DNA of 33,023 bases from JBAVEL01 sp049587715 (GTDB lineage: Bacteria > Bacteroidota > Ignavibacteria > UBA10030 > UBA6906): contig JBAVEL010000156.1 in the NCBI GenBank assembly GCA_049587715.1, positions 1 to 33,023 on the forward strand. Direction: 5' to 3'. Shown here one piece after another: positions 7,713-14,839 of the stretch (position 1 is its first letter; each line of letters opens with the position of its first letter). Below the pieces are notes generated by a model, which ran no database searches, was not told the DNA's origin, and saw only the letters and a list, made by a program, of their open reading frames with translations. The position numbers and the translations under genes are program-made.

Positions 7713-8573
7713 TCAGGACGGGGGATTCCAGTCCGACCTCCTCCAGCCGATCAGCTCCACCACCACGTCTCCGATGAGCACCTTCAGCCGTCCCCGGATC
7801 GGAACGCAGGCGTCATCATCACTGAAGAGCCCCGCGAATTCCCCGGTCATGCCGAAAATCCCCTCCGCGTCCGTATGTCCGGCGACTTCCACCACGCGGA
7901 TGGGCTCGCCCCACGCCTCGATCTCCTCCGTCGTCCGGATGCCCCCGAAGCGGAATTCGGTGGTCCCGAGCCGGCCGTTCAGCACGGTGGGAACACGGAC
8001 GGTCCCCACCGCAAAGAGAAGACGCCGCGGGAAGAAACCGATAGCCAGGCCGTCCACAAACCGCCCCGCCGCAATCCGGAGGGTATCCCGATGGAGACCT
8101 CCTTCGGGGATCTCCCCGGGCGTCCCGGTCATCCCGGACTCGACAAGGACACGCCCCCCCGCTGCATCCGTTGTGTACCACATCCCCCTCCACCTCTTCC
8201 CCGATCTGTCCGCGGCCCATGCTCTGTGGGAGCAGAAGAGCGAATCCATGGAGGTGAAGTACACCGAGTGCAGGTCCGCCAGGGGAAGGTCGGGGTAGGA
8301 ATCAATGTGCGCCCGGGCCTCATAGGGCGTCCGGGAGACGATCCGGATCGTCCCCAGGCGGACGAAAGACCAGCGGACCTCGTAGAGGAGATCCTCCCCC
8401 TCCATGAACACCGGCTCCCCGGCGGTCCCCGCAGGATGCGGCAGCCCGCCGGGGTGGATCCACGCACCCGTCAGCCACAGGAGGCATCCACAGACAGCCG
8501 CCGCGCACCAGGCGGCCGCAACCGGCCGCTCTCCCCGGCCCGCAATCAGGTCAGCGTTCGGCCCCGGACCCAC
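7713..8573 (-). CDS. DUF3108 family exported protein
   Basis: This is a 286-residue protein starting at GTG 8573, inside the last 23 bp of the upstream cytochrome gene. A basic N-terminus followed by a hydrophobic stretch (VAAAWCAAAVCGCLLWLTGAW, residues 18-38) acts as a signal or anchor. The mature region begins with the DUF3108 signature GEDLLYEVRWSFVRLGTIRI near residue 58. It ends with the matching C-terminal block PIRGRLKVLIGDVVVELIGW, and the strands between are predicted to form a beta-rich periplasmic fold. The family is common in Gram-negative bacteria and its function is not established. Its position behind a respiratory operon may indicate a role in envelope assembly, but this is inference only. 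Confidence 0.82.
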   Translation of the reverse strand: MGPGPNADLIAGRGERPVAAAWCAAAVCGCLLWLTGAWIHPGGLPHPAGTAGEPVFMEGEDLLYEVRWSFVRLGTIRIVSRTPYEARAHIDSYPDLPLADLHSVYFTSMDSLFCSHRAWAADRSGKRWRGMWYTTDAAGGRVLVESGMTGTPGEIPEGGLHRDTLRIAAGRFVDGLAIGFFPRRLLFAVGTVRVPTVLNGRLGTTEFRFGGIRTTEEIEAWGEPIRVVEVAGHTDAEGIFGMTGEFAGLFSDDDACVPIRGRLKVLIGDVVVELIGWRRSDWNPPS

Positions 8574-9888
8574 CGGCGTTCTTCATCCTCCCCAGCAGAT
8601 AGGCGGCCACCGAATCCGCTTCTGCCGGCTTCAATCCCTGGTTGGGCATCGCGGGATAGGCCGGGTTCACTTTCACAGGGTTCAGAACGAACGCCGCAAG
8701 CTCCGCCTTCCTTCCCGCGTACTTCGGGAGCACATCGTTGTAGGGAGGGCCCACCTTCCGTCCGTCAAAAAGGTGGCAGGCCGAACACCTGCCCGCAAGG
8801 ATCTCCTCCCCGGACGCCTTCACAAGCTCCCTCCCCAGGCGGGCTCTCTCTTCCGTGAGCATCTCCGCATGAACCTGCGCCAGGCGCGCGGCCCGGCCCT
8901 GCGTGGCAACGCCCATGGCCTCCCGCTCTCCCGAAGCCAGCAGAGCCGCCCCCGCCACCACCGAGAGAAAGGCAAACCCGGCCATCCGCGCGGATCCCTC
9001 ACGGTGGAATGCATACAGGAACAGGAGCGCCAGGAAGAAGGCCCCCAGGGCAAGCGCCGCAAACGCGAAGCCGTCTCCTGACCGGGAGGCAGCCGGCTGG
9101 AGGACCATGTGCAGGGGTATCATCACGGGCATCACCAGAAGCCCTGCCGAGGACCACCGGAGGGACACAGTCTCCAGATCCGGCGCTCCGGGCGGCGGCT
9201 CCGGGGGAGGCATCCCCCCCTGCCAGACCCTGTCGAAGAACAGCACTCCCGCCCCCCCTGCAGAAAGGGCAAGAGCAAGGAACAGGGCGGAGCGCGCCCA
9301 GACGGAGCCGGAGAGCAGAAGCGCGGCCACAGATGCCCCTTCGGGGCTGCTCTCTGGCGAGAGGCCGGAGGTGATCCCCCCCATACAGAGGAAAACCCCT
9401 CCGAAGAGAAAGACCCCCCCCCAGACACCCGAGCGGGCACGGGAGAGGGCTGTGGCACGGAGAAAAGCCGCCTCCTCCGGGGGCAGGCCCCCCTGCACCC
9501 GGGGCTCCAGGAGCCCCTCCAGCCGGAAGGTGAACGTGTGCCAGAGAAGGCCCGCGCCGCCCGCACATGCCAGACACATGCCGTATCCGAAGAGCCCGGC
9601 CGCCGGGGCGCTCGACCGCCCCAGCAACTGGGCCAGGAGAAACAGGAGCGTGATCCCCGGCAGGAGGCCCAGCACGAGGGGCACGTGCACCGTGTGGAGG
9701 GCAAACCCCAGCACACGCCGCGCCGCGCCCCTTTCGCGACGCCGTTCCCAGTAGAGGCCAAGGAGGACCGACCCGGCCAGGAATGCCGAGTACGTGCTGA
9801 ACACCCCGTACACGATGTTGAACATCAACAGGAGGAGCTCGTAGTGCTCGAGACCCCGGGGAAGGGCAATGTCTTGCAGTGCGTCCAT
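8551..9888 (-). CDS. Eight-helix membrane protein with C-terminal heme c domain
   Basis: This is a 445-residue protein starting at ATG 9888, three bases after the subunit II-like gene. Residues 18-320 form about eight hydrophobic helices (roughly 18-46, 60-88, 98-118, 155-173, 190-218, 248-265, 274-296, 302-320). They hold several helix-border histidines (H15, H65, H68, H117, H260) that could bind heme b, although I cannot prove this. The C-terminal domain has one heme c site, C368-S-A-C371-H372, with a likely distal methionine at M414 (YPAMPNQ). It lacks the HPEVY and HFHYV motifs of oxidase subunit I. Its position suggests an electron carrier or membrane module working with complex III and an oxidase. 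I do not recognise a named family for the membrane part. Confidence 0.75.
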   Translation of the reverse strand: MDALQDIALPRGLEHYELLLLMFNIVYGVFSTYSAFLAGSVLLGLYWERRRERGAARRVLGFALHTVHVPLVLGLLPGITLLFLLAQLLGRSSAPAAGLFGYGMCLACAGGAGLLWHTFTFRLEGLLEPRVQGGLPPEEAAFLRATALSRARSGVWGGVFLFGGVFLCMGGITSGLSPESSPEGASVAALLLSGSVWARSALFLALALSAGGAGVLFFDRVWQGGMPPPEPPPGAPDLETVSLRWSSAGLLVMPVMIPLHMVLQPAASRSGDGFAFAALALGAFFLALLFLYAFHREGSARMAGFAFLSVVAGAALLASGEREAMGVATQGRAARLAQVHAEMLTEERARLGRELVKASGEEILAGRCSACHLFDGRKVGPPYNDVLPKYAGRKAELAAFVLNPVKVNPAYPAMPNQGLKPAEADSVAAYLLGRMKNAGGSGAER

Positions 9889-9891
9889 ACC

Positions 9892-10257
9892 TTATCCGCC
9901 TGTCGGGTGTCGATGCCCCGCTCCGCCCGCAGCGGCGGGTCGGGGAAGGGGTGTGTGCATGGACGAGTGCCGGAGCCCGCAATACTCGGAGGCCATCCCC
10001 CAGCGGCCCGCCGGAAAGGCCTTCCGCCACATCTGGTCGGTCCGTCGGGGAATGGTGAGGGGGTGATCTGCGTCCGCCGACACAGGCTCCGGCCGCACGG
10101 GGGTCTGCACCGGAACATCAAGGGGGACGGTCTCCAACCCGTTCGCCCAGGTGAGGATCCGCTGCCACATGCGTCCCCTCACCCGGAAGGTGAGAGCTCC
10201 CTCGGAAAGCGTCGACATGTCCTTGTATCCTCTCCAACCCAGGCAGAACTTCGTCAT
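9892..10257 (-). CDS. Short cytochrome oxidase subunit II-like CuA-domain protein, degenerate
   Basis: This 121-residue frame aligns by eye with the periplasmic domain of oxidase subunit II: GYKDM, FRVRGRMW, TWANGLE, LDVPVQTPVR, SADADH (H65) and SEYCGLRHSSM near the C-terminus. Of the CuA ligands H65, E91, C93, H97 and M100 are present, but the first cysteine of C-x-E-x-C is replaced by A89. About ten residues (the usual VVPGRYT segment) are missing after the first histidine. Neither N-terminal membrane helix is present. Third-position GC stays high up to residue 101, so the frame is under coding constraint; the last 20 codons look less coding. ATG 10257 overlaps the stop of a 31-codon frame that begins at ATG 10349; starts at 10305 or 10329 are possible. 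It is either a decayed coxB or a divergent redox-altered subunit. Confidence 0.55.
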   Translation of the reverse strand: MTKFCLGWRGYKDMSTLSEGALTFRVRGRMWQRILTWANGLETVPLDVPVQTPVRPEPVSADADHPLTIPRRTDQMWRKAFPAGRWGMASEYCGLRHSSMHTPLPRPAAAGGAGHRHPTGG

Positions 10258-10357
10258 GAAGAGCGCCGGAAGACGATTGCGGAGGGGTGCACCACGCACC
10301 AGCATACCGCATCCCCATGGCCCGGGCACGACGACGAACGACCGGACATGGCTCCCC

Positions 10358-10648
10358 TCAGAAAGCGTAGTCGAAGAACGTGAAAGAGATAAAGACCCCC
10401 AGGGTGACCAGGGCCGCCAGGACAAACACCCTGAAGGCAGGGTCTTCCTTCTTCAGGTGCATGAAGACCCGGAGCACGAGCAGGCTCTTCACAGACGCAA
10501 TCCCCAGGGAGGTCAGGATCAGCCAGCGGCCCAGGTCGATCCCGGCAAGCGCCACCGTCAGGCCGGTCAGGGCAACCAATCCGAACCAGACCAGCAGAGA
10601 GGAACCGAAGGACGCCGCATCGGCGTGTGTCTCGGGAATGTCCGCCAT
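10358..10648 (-). CDS. coxD: Cytochrome c oxidase subunit IV
   Basis: This is a 96-residue protein with three predicted membrane helices (about 18-36, 42-62, 73-93). It carries the family signature around KSLLVLRVFMHLKKED, followed by a last helix ending in FFDYAF. This matches the small subunit IV of bacterial caa3/aa3-type heme-copper oxidases (CoxD/CyoD-like), which supports assembly and stability of the catalytic core. ATG 10648 lies 6 bp after the subunit III stop. Its presence directly after subunit III is the normal oxidase order. A subunit I gene is not found in this window. Confidence 0.88.
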   Translation of the reverse strand: MADIPETHADAASFGSSLLVWFGLVALTGLTVALAGIDLGRWLILTSLGIASVKSLLVLRVFMHLKKEDPAFRVFVLAALVTLGVFISFTFFDYAF

Positions 10649-10654
10649 ATCCGG

Positions 10655-11284
10655 TTACTTCATCAGATAGAAAAGGGGGAACAGGAAGATCCAGATGATA
10701 TCCACCAGATGCCAGTACAGGCACACGTTCTCCAGCCGGACGGGGGCACCCGGGTGGATTCTTCCCGCGGCCATCAGGCGGAGCACCCAGCCGAAGAGCG
10801 CCATGCCCGCGAGGACGTGGAGGCCGTGCAGGCCGGTCATGGTGTCGTACAGTCCGGAGTAGATGGTCTCCCCGGGAGGGCGTTCCAGCAGAAGCGGGGC
10901 CCCCGGGACGATGCCCGCATCGGCCCTGTGGCTCCATTCGAAATACCTGTTCACCAGGAAGAGCACGGCGAACAGGAGGGTCAGGACCACCATCAGCACG
11001 GCAAGCCGCCTGCGTCCCTGCCGGAGAGCTGTGACCGAAAAGACCGCCGTCAGGCTGCTCGAAAGGAGGATGATGGTATTGACAGTGCCCATCATCGTGT
11101 CCATCTCTTCGGCCGCCAGCCGGAAGTCTCCGGCATACGTGAAGCGGTACACCGCATAGGCAAGGAAGAGTCCGCCCCAGAGGATCAGTTCCGTGAACAG
11201 GAGCAGCCACAGACCCATACGGGACCCGGTTCCGTCCGCAGGTGCATGCACCGCGCCCAAAGCAGGAGGGTTGCGGAGTGTCAC
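10655..11284 (-). CDS. coxC: Cytochrome c oxidase subunit III
   Basis: This is a 209-residue membrane protein. GTG 11284 is chosen because it overlaps the TGA of the upstream small gene (GTGA). The open frame continues upstream but only inside that gene. The first helix has MGLWLLLFTELILWGGLF, with the buried glutamate typical of subunit III. The last helix ends in the family signature YWHLVDIIWIFLFPLFYLMK. Five helices are predicted in total, as in short bacterial subunit III. It belongs to the heme-copper oxidase core that reduces oxygen at the cytoplasmic membrane. It is encoded in the same transcript as alternative complex III, in agreement with the known functional partnership of the two complexes. 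Confidence 0.93.
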   Translation of the reverse strand: MTLRNPPALGAVHAPADGTGSRMGLWLLLFTELILWGGLFLAYAVYRFTYAGDFRLAAEEMDTMMGTVNTIILLSSSLTAVFSVTALRQGRRRLAVLMVVLTLLFAVLFLVNRYFEWSHRADAGIVPGAPLLLERPPGETIYSGLYDTMTGLHGLHVLAGMALFGWVLRLMAAGRIHPGAPVRLENVCLYWHLVDIIWIFLFPLFYLMK

Positions 11285-11526
11285 GCACCCTCCCCGCCGG
11301 GCCGTTCGCACCGGCTGTCGTCGCAGGGACCTCTTGTGACGGGGATGGCCGGCCTCGTCCGCACATCGCCCGGACACACCCCTGATCCGTCCTCCCGGCA
11401 GGAGACAGTATCAGGAGCTACCCGGGCCCCGGCGCGCTCCTCCACCCCCAAGGCGGGGGCGGCCGCCTGCGAGACGGCCGGGAGCCCCGCCGGAAGCAGC
11501 CATAGAGCAAGCGTGTCGGGCCTCAA
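11281..11526 (-). CDS. Small exported protein with four cysteines
   Basis: This 81-residue frame begins with TTG 11526, which overlaps the TGA of the upstream cytochrome gene (TTGA), and its own TGA overlaps the GTG of coxC (GTGA). Codons show high third-position GC throughout. The N-terminus is a plausible signal peptide (LRPDTLALWLLPAGLP, cleavage near VSQA-AAP). The mature part has four cysteines in two pairs (SCREDGSGVCPG and PCDDSRCERP). I recognise no family. The cysteines could bind a metal such as copper or form disulphides in the periplasm. Lying between a cytochrome c and oxidase subunit III, an accessory or copper-handling role is an attractive but unproven guess. Confidence 0.6.
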   Translation of the reverse strand: MRPDTLALWLLPAGLPAVSQAAAPALGVEERAGARVAPDTVSCREDGSGVCPGDVRTRPAIPVTRGPCDDSRCERPGGEGA

Positions 11527-12494
11527 GGCCGGATTCCTCCCCCCGGACCCCCCGACCCCAGGGCTTCGTTCAGTCCACGGAAATAGAGATACAGATCCCC
11601 CCATTCCCCCCTCTCCAGCCGGAGGACCGACGGGTGAAATCCCGCGGCCCGGGGATCAGCCGCCACAGCCCGGGTCAACCCTTCGGGACTCCCGGGGAAG
11701 CGGCCCTGTCCCAGAACCGCCCAGAGCACCCTCTCCCTGTCTCCGGCCACTTGTTCAAGGATCCTCCTTCCCTCCCCCGTGCCCGGGAGGTGCGGAAACA
11801 CCGCCAGCGCCCGCAGCGCCTCCCTCCGGAGGCCCGACTCCCGCGCCAGAATCCGGGATGCCGAGGCGACCGGAATCTGGCCGGCCGAGATTACGCCCCT
11901 CGACAGACCGTATGCCGTCTCCAGCGACTGAAGCCCCTCCCGGCCGTCCGGCGGGGCGGCCGGGTGCAGGGTCCGCACGTGGTGGGCCAGCGCAAACCGA
12001 TCCGCGGGGCTAAGGTACTGGAAGGACGCCATGCCGTTCCTCACAATACCCTCTTCCAGGGTTGTGTAGATGGCGGCCACCGTGGCCCCGTTGGTCCATC
12101 CCGACGGCTCGCGGAAGTTCCTGGGGGGCGGCCGGAGACCCGCCGCCGCCACCCCGTCCCCCCGCCCCTCCCTCCCGTGGCAGGAGGCACACTGGGTCTC
12201 ATACAGGGAGCTCCCCCTGGCCAGGGCCTCGGGGGTGGGAACTCCCGCCTGCATCACATCCACAGGCGGGACAACGGAAGGGCCTCGGAGGGGGATGTCG
12301 TCCACGAATGCCGAGGAATCCACGGCCCCCCCGGGACGGACGCTGTTCCGCCCAATGTCGGGGAGATGAGCAACATAGAGCACGCCCAGAAGGACGGATG
12401 CCCCCAGGAAATAGGGAAAAACAAGTCCCACCGCCCCCGAGGGAGTCCTGAGGGCTTGGCCGGGATGCAGTTCATCGCGCATGTCGTTCATCAC
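11523..12494 (-). CDS. Membrane-anchored monoheme cytochrome c
   Basis: This is a 323-residue protein. One N-terminal helix (about 20-41) anchors a periplasmic domain with heme site C102-A-S-C105-H106 and likely distal methionine M155 (RNGMASF). A further 140 residues, mostly helical, follow the cytochrome domain and have no second heme motif. ATG 12494 is the first of three close methionine codons (12494, 12491, 12482), and no ribosome site separates them clearly. It lies 21 bp after actF. It is expected to carry electrons from the ActA/ActE hemes of complex III to the oxidase. It is separate from the ActE domain, which is fused to ActD in this operon. Confidence 0.88.
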   Translation of the reverse strand: MMNDMRDELHPGQALRTPSGAVGLVFPYFLGASVLLGVLYVAHLPDIGRNSVRPGGAVDSSAFVDDIPLRGPSVVPPVDVMQAGVPTPEALARGSSLYETQCASCHGREGRGDGVAAAGLRPPPRNFREPSGWTNGATVAAIYTTLEEGIVRNGMASFQYLSPADRFALAHHVRTLHPAAPPDGREGLQSLETAYGLSRGVISAGQIPVASASRILARESGLRREALRALAVFPHLPGTGEGRRILEQVAGDRERVLWAVLGQGRFPGSPEGLTRAVAADPRAAGFHPSVLRLERGEWGDLYLYFRGLNEALGSGGPGGGIRP

Positions 12495-12515
12495 TGTCTG
12501 AAGAGTGCGGGCTCT

Positions 12516-13700
12516 TCACAGCCGGAACTCCAGCGCCTTCGGAAGTTTCGGGTCGCCCACGGGCGTCAAGCCCGTCCGCCGGAGCCGGGATGACGCGCCC
12601 AGAACCAGCAGGGCCACCGCCGCGGCCGCAAACCCCGCCTCCTGCCAGGAGACCACCGGCGACGGGCTGTGCGTGGGCATCACCAGCCAGTAGAGATCCA
12701 GAGCGTGCGCCGCCAGGATCCAGAGGGCCATGAACTTGAGACGTTGCGGGTTCATCTTGGCTTCCTGCGGGAGGAGCAGGAAGTAGGGAATCAGGAAATG
12801 CACCAGAATCAGAAGAACGGAGACATACTCCCATCCGTTGTGCCACCGCGCCATGAACCAGAAGGTCTCCTCCGGGAGGTTGGCGTACCAGATAAGGAGG
12901 AACTGGCTGAACGCGATGTAGGCCCAGAAGTTCACGAATCCGAACATCAGGGCCCCCAGGCTGTAGAGATGGTCTTTCCTCAGATGCGGATAACGGCCGG
13001 CCTCCATGAGCCGCACCACAATGTAGGTGGCGGACGCGAGTCCTGCCAGGACCGTCCCCGCAAAGAAGTAGACCCCCAGGATGGTCGAAAACCAGTGCGG
13101 CTCGAGACTCATCGTCCAATCCACGGCCGTGAGAGTGAGGGTGACCGCAAACACCGGAAGGAATACCGCAGCCAGCCGCACGTTGGCACGCGTGTGGAGG
13201 GGGTCGCGCGTGGCATCCTGGCGGAGGGAGTTCCGGATGAACAGGTGTGCAAAAAGGGACCAGAGGAGGATGCTGCCCACCGTGCGAACCGTGAAGAAGG
13301 TCACATTCAGGTAAGGGGTCTTTCCCTCCAGGAGGGGATCCTGCGCCACCGCTTCCGCATGGGTCCAGTGGAACAGCTCGTGCAGGTGGCCATACAGGGG
13401 GGCCGCCGCAATCGCCAGCCACGGGGTCAGGCCGGCCAGGGCTTCGCTGACCCTCCGCATGGGGACGCTCCAGACCGCCCCCGTGATGTACTCCAGGGCG
13501 ATGAGGAACAGGGACCCGACTGTGACGCTCACCAGAAACAGGTAGCTCACCAGATGGGCAAAGGCCGCGCGCGCCGGATCCAGCAGATATGCCGCCCCCG
13601 CCGCACAGAGACCCGCCGACGCCAGCACAAGAACAAGGGTCTTCGCCCGCGGCGCCAGTTCCACCCCGAACCCCCCGTGATCCGTCTGAGGAGCGTTCAT
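12516..13700 (-). CDS. actF: Alternative complex III subunit ActF
   Basis: This is a 394-residue integral membrane protein of about ten helices. ATG 13700 overlaps the stop of the actD-actE gene (ATGA); the upstream open frame is inside that gene. Characteristic segments are GSLFLIALEYITGAVWSVPMRR, a periplasm-facing HLHELFHWTHAEA, DWTMSLEPHWFSTILGVYFF and AYIAFSQFLLIWYANLPEE. ActF is the second NrfD/PsrC-like membrane subunit of quinol:cytochrome c oxidoreductase. It pairs with ActC and is thought to take part in proton translocation rather than quinol binding. The aspartate-tryptophan-methionine block and the loops match ActF better than ActC, and the gene order confirms it. Confidence 0.93.
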   Translation of the reverse strand: MNAPQTDHGGFGVELAPRAKTLVLVLASAGLCAAGAAYLLDPARAAFAHLVSYLFLVSVTVGSLFLIALEYITGAVWSVPMRRVSEALAGLTPWLAIAAAPLYGHLHELFHWTHAEAVAQDPLLEGKTPYLNVTFFTVRTVGSILLWSLFAHLFIRNSLRQDATRDPLHTRANVRLAAVFLPVFAVTLTLTAVDWTMSLEPHWFSTILGVYFFAGTVLAGLASATYIVVRLMEAGRYPHLRKDHLYSLGALMFGFVNFWAYIAFSQFLLIWYANLPEETFWFMARWHNGWEYVSVLLILVHFLIPYFLLLPQEAKMNPQRLKFMALWILAAHALDLYWLVMPTHSPSPVVSWQEAGFAAAAVALLVLGASSRLRRTGLTPVGDPKLPKALEFRL

Positions 13701-14839
13701 GGGCGATCCCCCTCCCGGGGGCTCTGCGCCCGAAGCAGGGCCCGGACGTAGAGAGCGACGGCCCAGCGATCGTCCCTGCTGATCTGCGCCGCGTAGGAGG
13801 GCATGATGTTCTGTCCCCGGGTCATCACGTGATAGAGAGCCCCGTCCGGCCAGGCCTTCACCTTGTCCGAATGCAGAGTCGGGGGGTTTGGAAACTGCCC
13901 CCGGAGACGGCTGTCGCCGCCGCCGAAATTCCCGTGACACGGGCTGCAGAACGTCCGGTACCGGTCTCTCCCCCGGGCAAGGACGTCCTCCGAGGGAGCC
14001 AGCGGATTGATGAGCACCCTCCCCGCCGCCTCCGCAGAAGAATCCGTCAAAGGATACGGAAGAAAGCCCCGCGGCACGGTGCCCGGCACGGCAAGGCGCA
14101 GCCCCCTCCCGTCCGCGAAGAAGGAGCTCGGGTCCTGCGCGTTCAACCGGGCCTGTTGCATCATCCAGTTGAACGGCTCCAGAAAGGCAATGCGATTCAG
14201 TGCCAGATAGGTGCCGCCGGAGGTCACCACCCCCACGGCAACCAGGGCAAGAAGGAAGCGCGGTTCGGCCAGCACACGAACCCCGCGTCCGGTGTCTTCC
14301 TCCAGGAACACAGCTTCCACCTCCGTCCCTCCCAGACCCCGCAGGAGCTTCTCCGCTCCGGCCCCGTCAAAGCGGGGGTCCGAGGCCTGGAGGGCGATCC
14401 CGAAGCCGTCGGAAGAAACCCTCCGCATGTAGGAGCTGCCGTGCAGGGGATGGCCCAGATTCGGAAAGCGGAAAAAGAAAACAACCATCAGGGCCACCGT
14501 ACACACCGAGGCCAGAAGGACGGTAATCTCGAACGCCACCGGGACGAAGGCGGGCCAGGACCAGAACGGTTTCCCTCCGATCACCAGAGGATAGTCCGCA
14601 AGCGTCACCCAGCTCATCAACCCCACCCCGGCCGCGGCTCCCAGCAGGCCGAAGACGAGGGCGGCATAGCCCAGGGGCGAGTTCTTCAGCCCCATCGCCG
14701 CATCCATGCCGTGGAGAGGATAGGGCGTGTGCACATCGAAACGCACATAGCCGGCGCGGCGCACGCCTTCGACGGCTCGCAGCACCTCATCGGGCCCCCT
14801 GAACAGGGCCGTCACTGCGTAGAGCCTGCCGCCGCTCAC
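13697..14839 (-). CDS. actDE: Fused alternative complex III subunits ActD-ActE
   Basis: This is a 380-residue protein from GTG 14839, which overlaps the actC stop (GTGA). Residues 1-185 are ActD (DUF3341), with LYAVTALFRGPDEV, YPLHGMDAAMGLKNS, two helices (about 56-78 and 98-123) and the HPLHGSSYMRR segment. Residues 195-380 are ActE: one helix (about 195-214), then a heme c site at C298-S-P-C301-H302 and a distal methionine at M346 (NIMPSYA). In the characterised complexes ActD and ActE are separate chains and ActE is held in the membrane by its own anchor. Here the fusion supplies the anchor and fixes a 1:1 ratio. The function is electron exit from the complex to soluble or oxidase-bound cytochromes. 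Confidence 0.92.
   Translation of the reverse strand: MSGGRLYAVTALFRGPDEVLRAVEGVRRAGYVRFDVHTPYPLHGMDAAMGLKNSPLGYAALVFGLLGAAAGVGLMSWVTLADYPLVIGGKPFWSWPAFVPVAFEITVLLASVCTVALMVVFFFRFPNLGHPLHGSSYMRRVSSDGFGIALQASDPRFDGAGAEKLLRGLGGTEVEAVFLEEDTGRGVRVLAEPRFLLALVAVGVVTSGGTYLALNRIAFLEPFNWMMQQARLNAQDPSSFFADGRGLRLAVPGTVPRGFLPYPLTDSSAEAAGRVLINPLAPSEDVLARGRDRYRTFCSPCHGNFGGGDSRLRGQFPNPPTLHSDKVKAWPDGALYHVMTRGQNIMPSYAAQISRDDRWAVALYVRALLRAQSPREGDRP

Noticed and set aside
9825..9960. Minus-strand frame with good GC3 at the end of the subunit II-like gene (LRAERGIDTRQADKVW)
   Set aside because: It could be a frameshifted C-terminus of that gene, but it runs 64 bp into the next gene and has no start of its own. 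Noted only as possible evidence for an indel.
10254..10349. 31-codon frame starting at ATG 10349 after coxD and overlapping the subunit II-like gene by ATGA
   Set aside because: It has decent codon bias but no recognisable domain, and it may be the frameshifted N-terminus of the subunit II-like gene. Too weak to list as its own gene.
12500..12518. GAAGAG/CTCTTC inverted repeat between actF and the cytochrome c gene
   Set aside because: A six-bp stem without a T-run inside a tightly packed operon; chance or minor RNA structure is as likely as a terminator.
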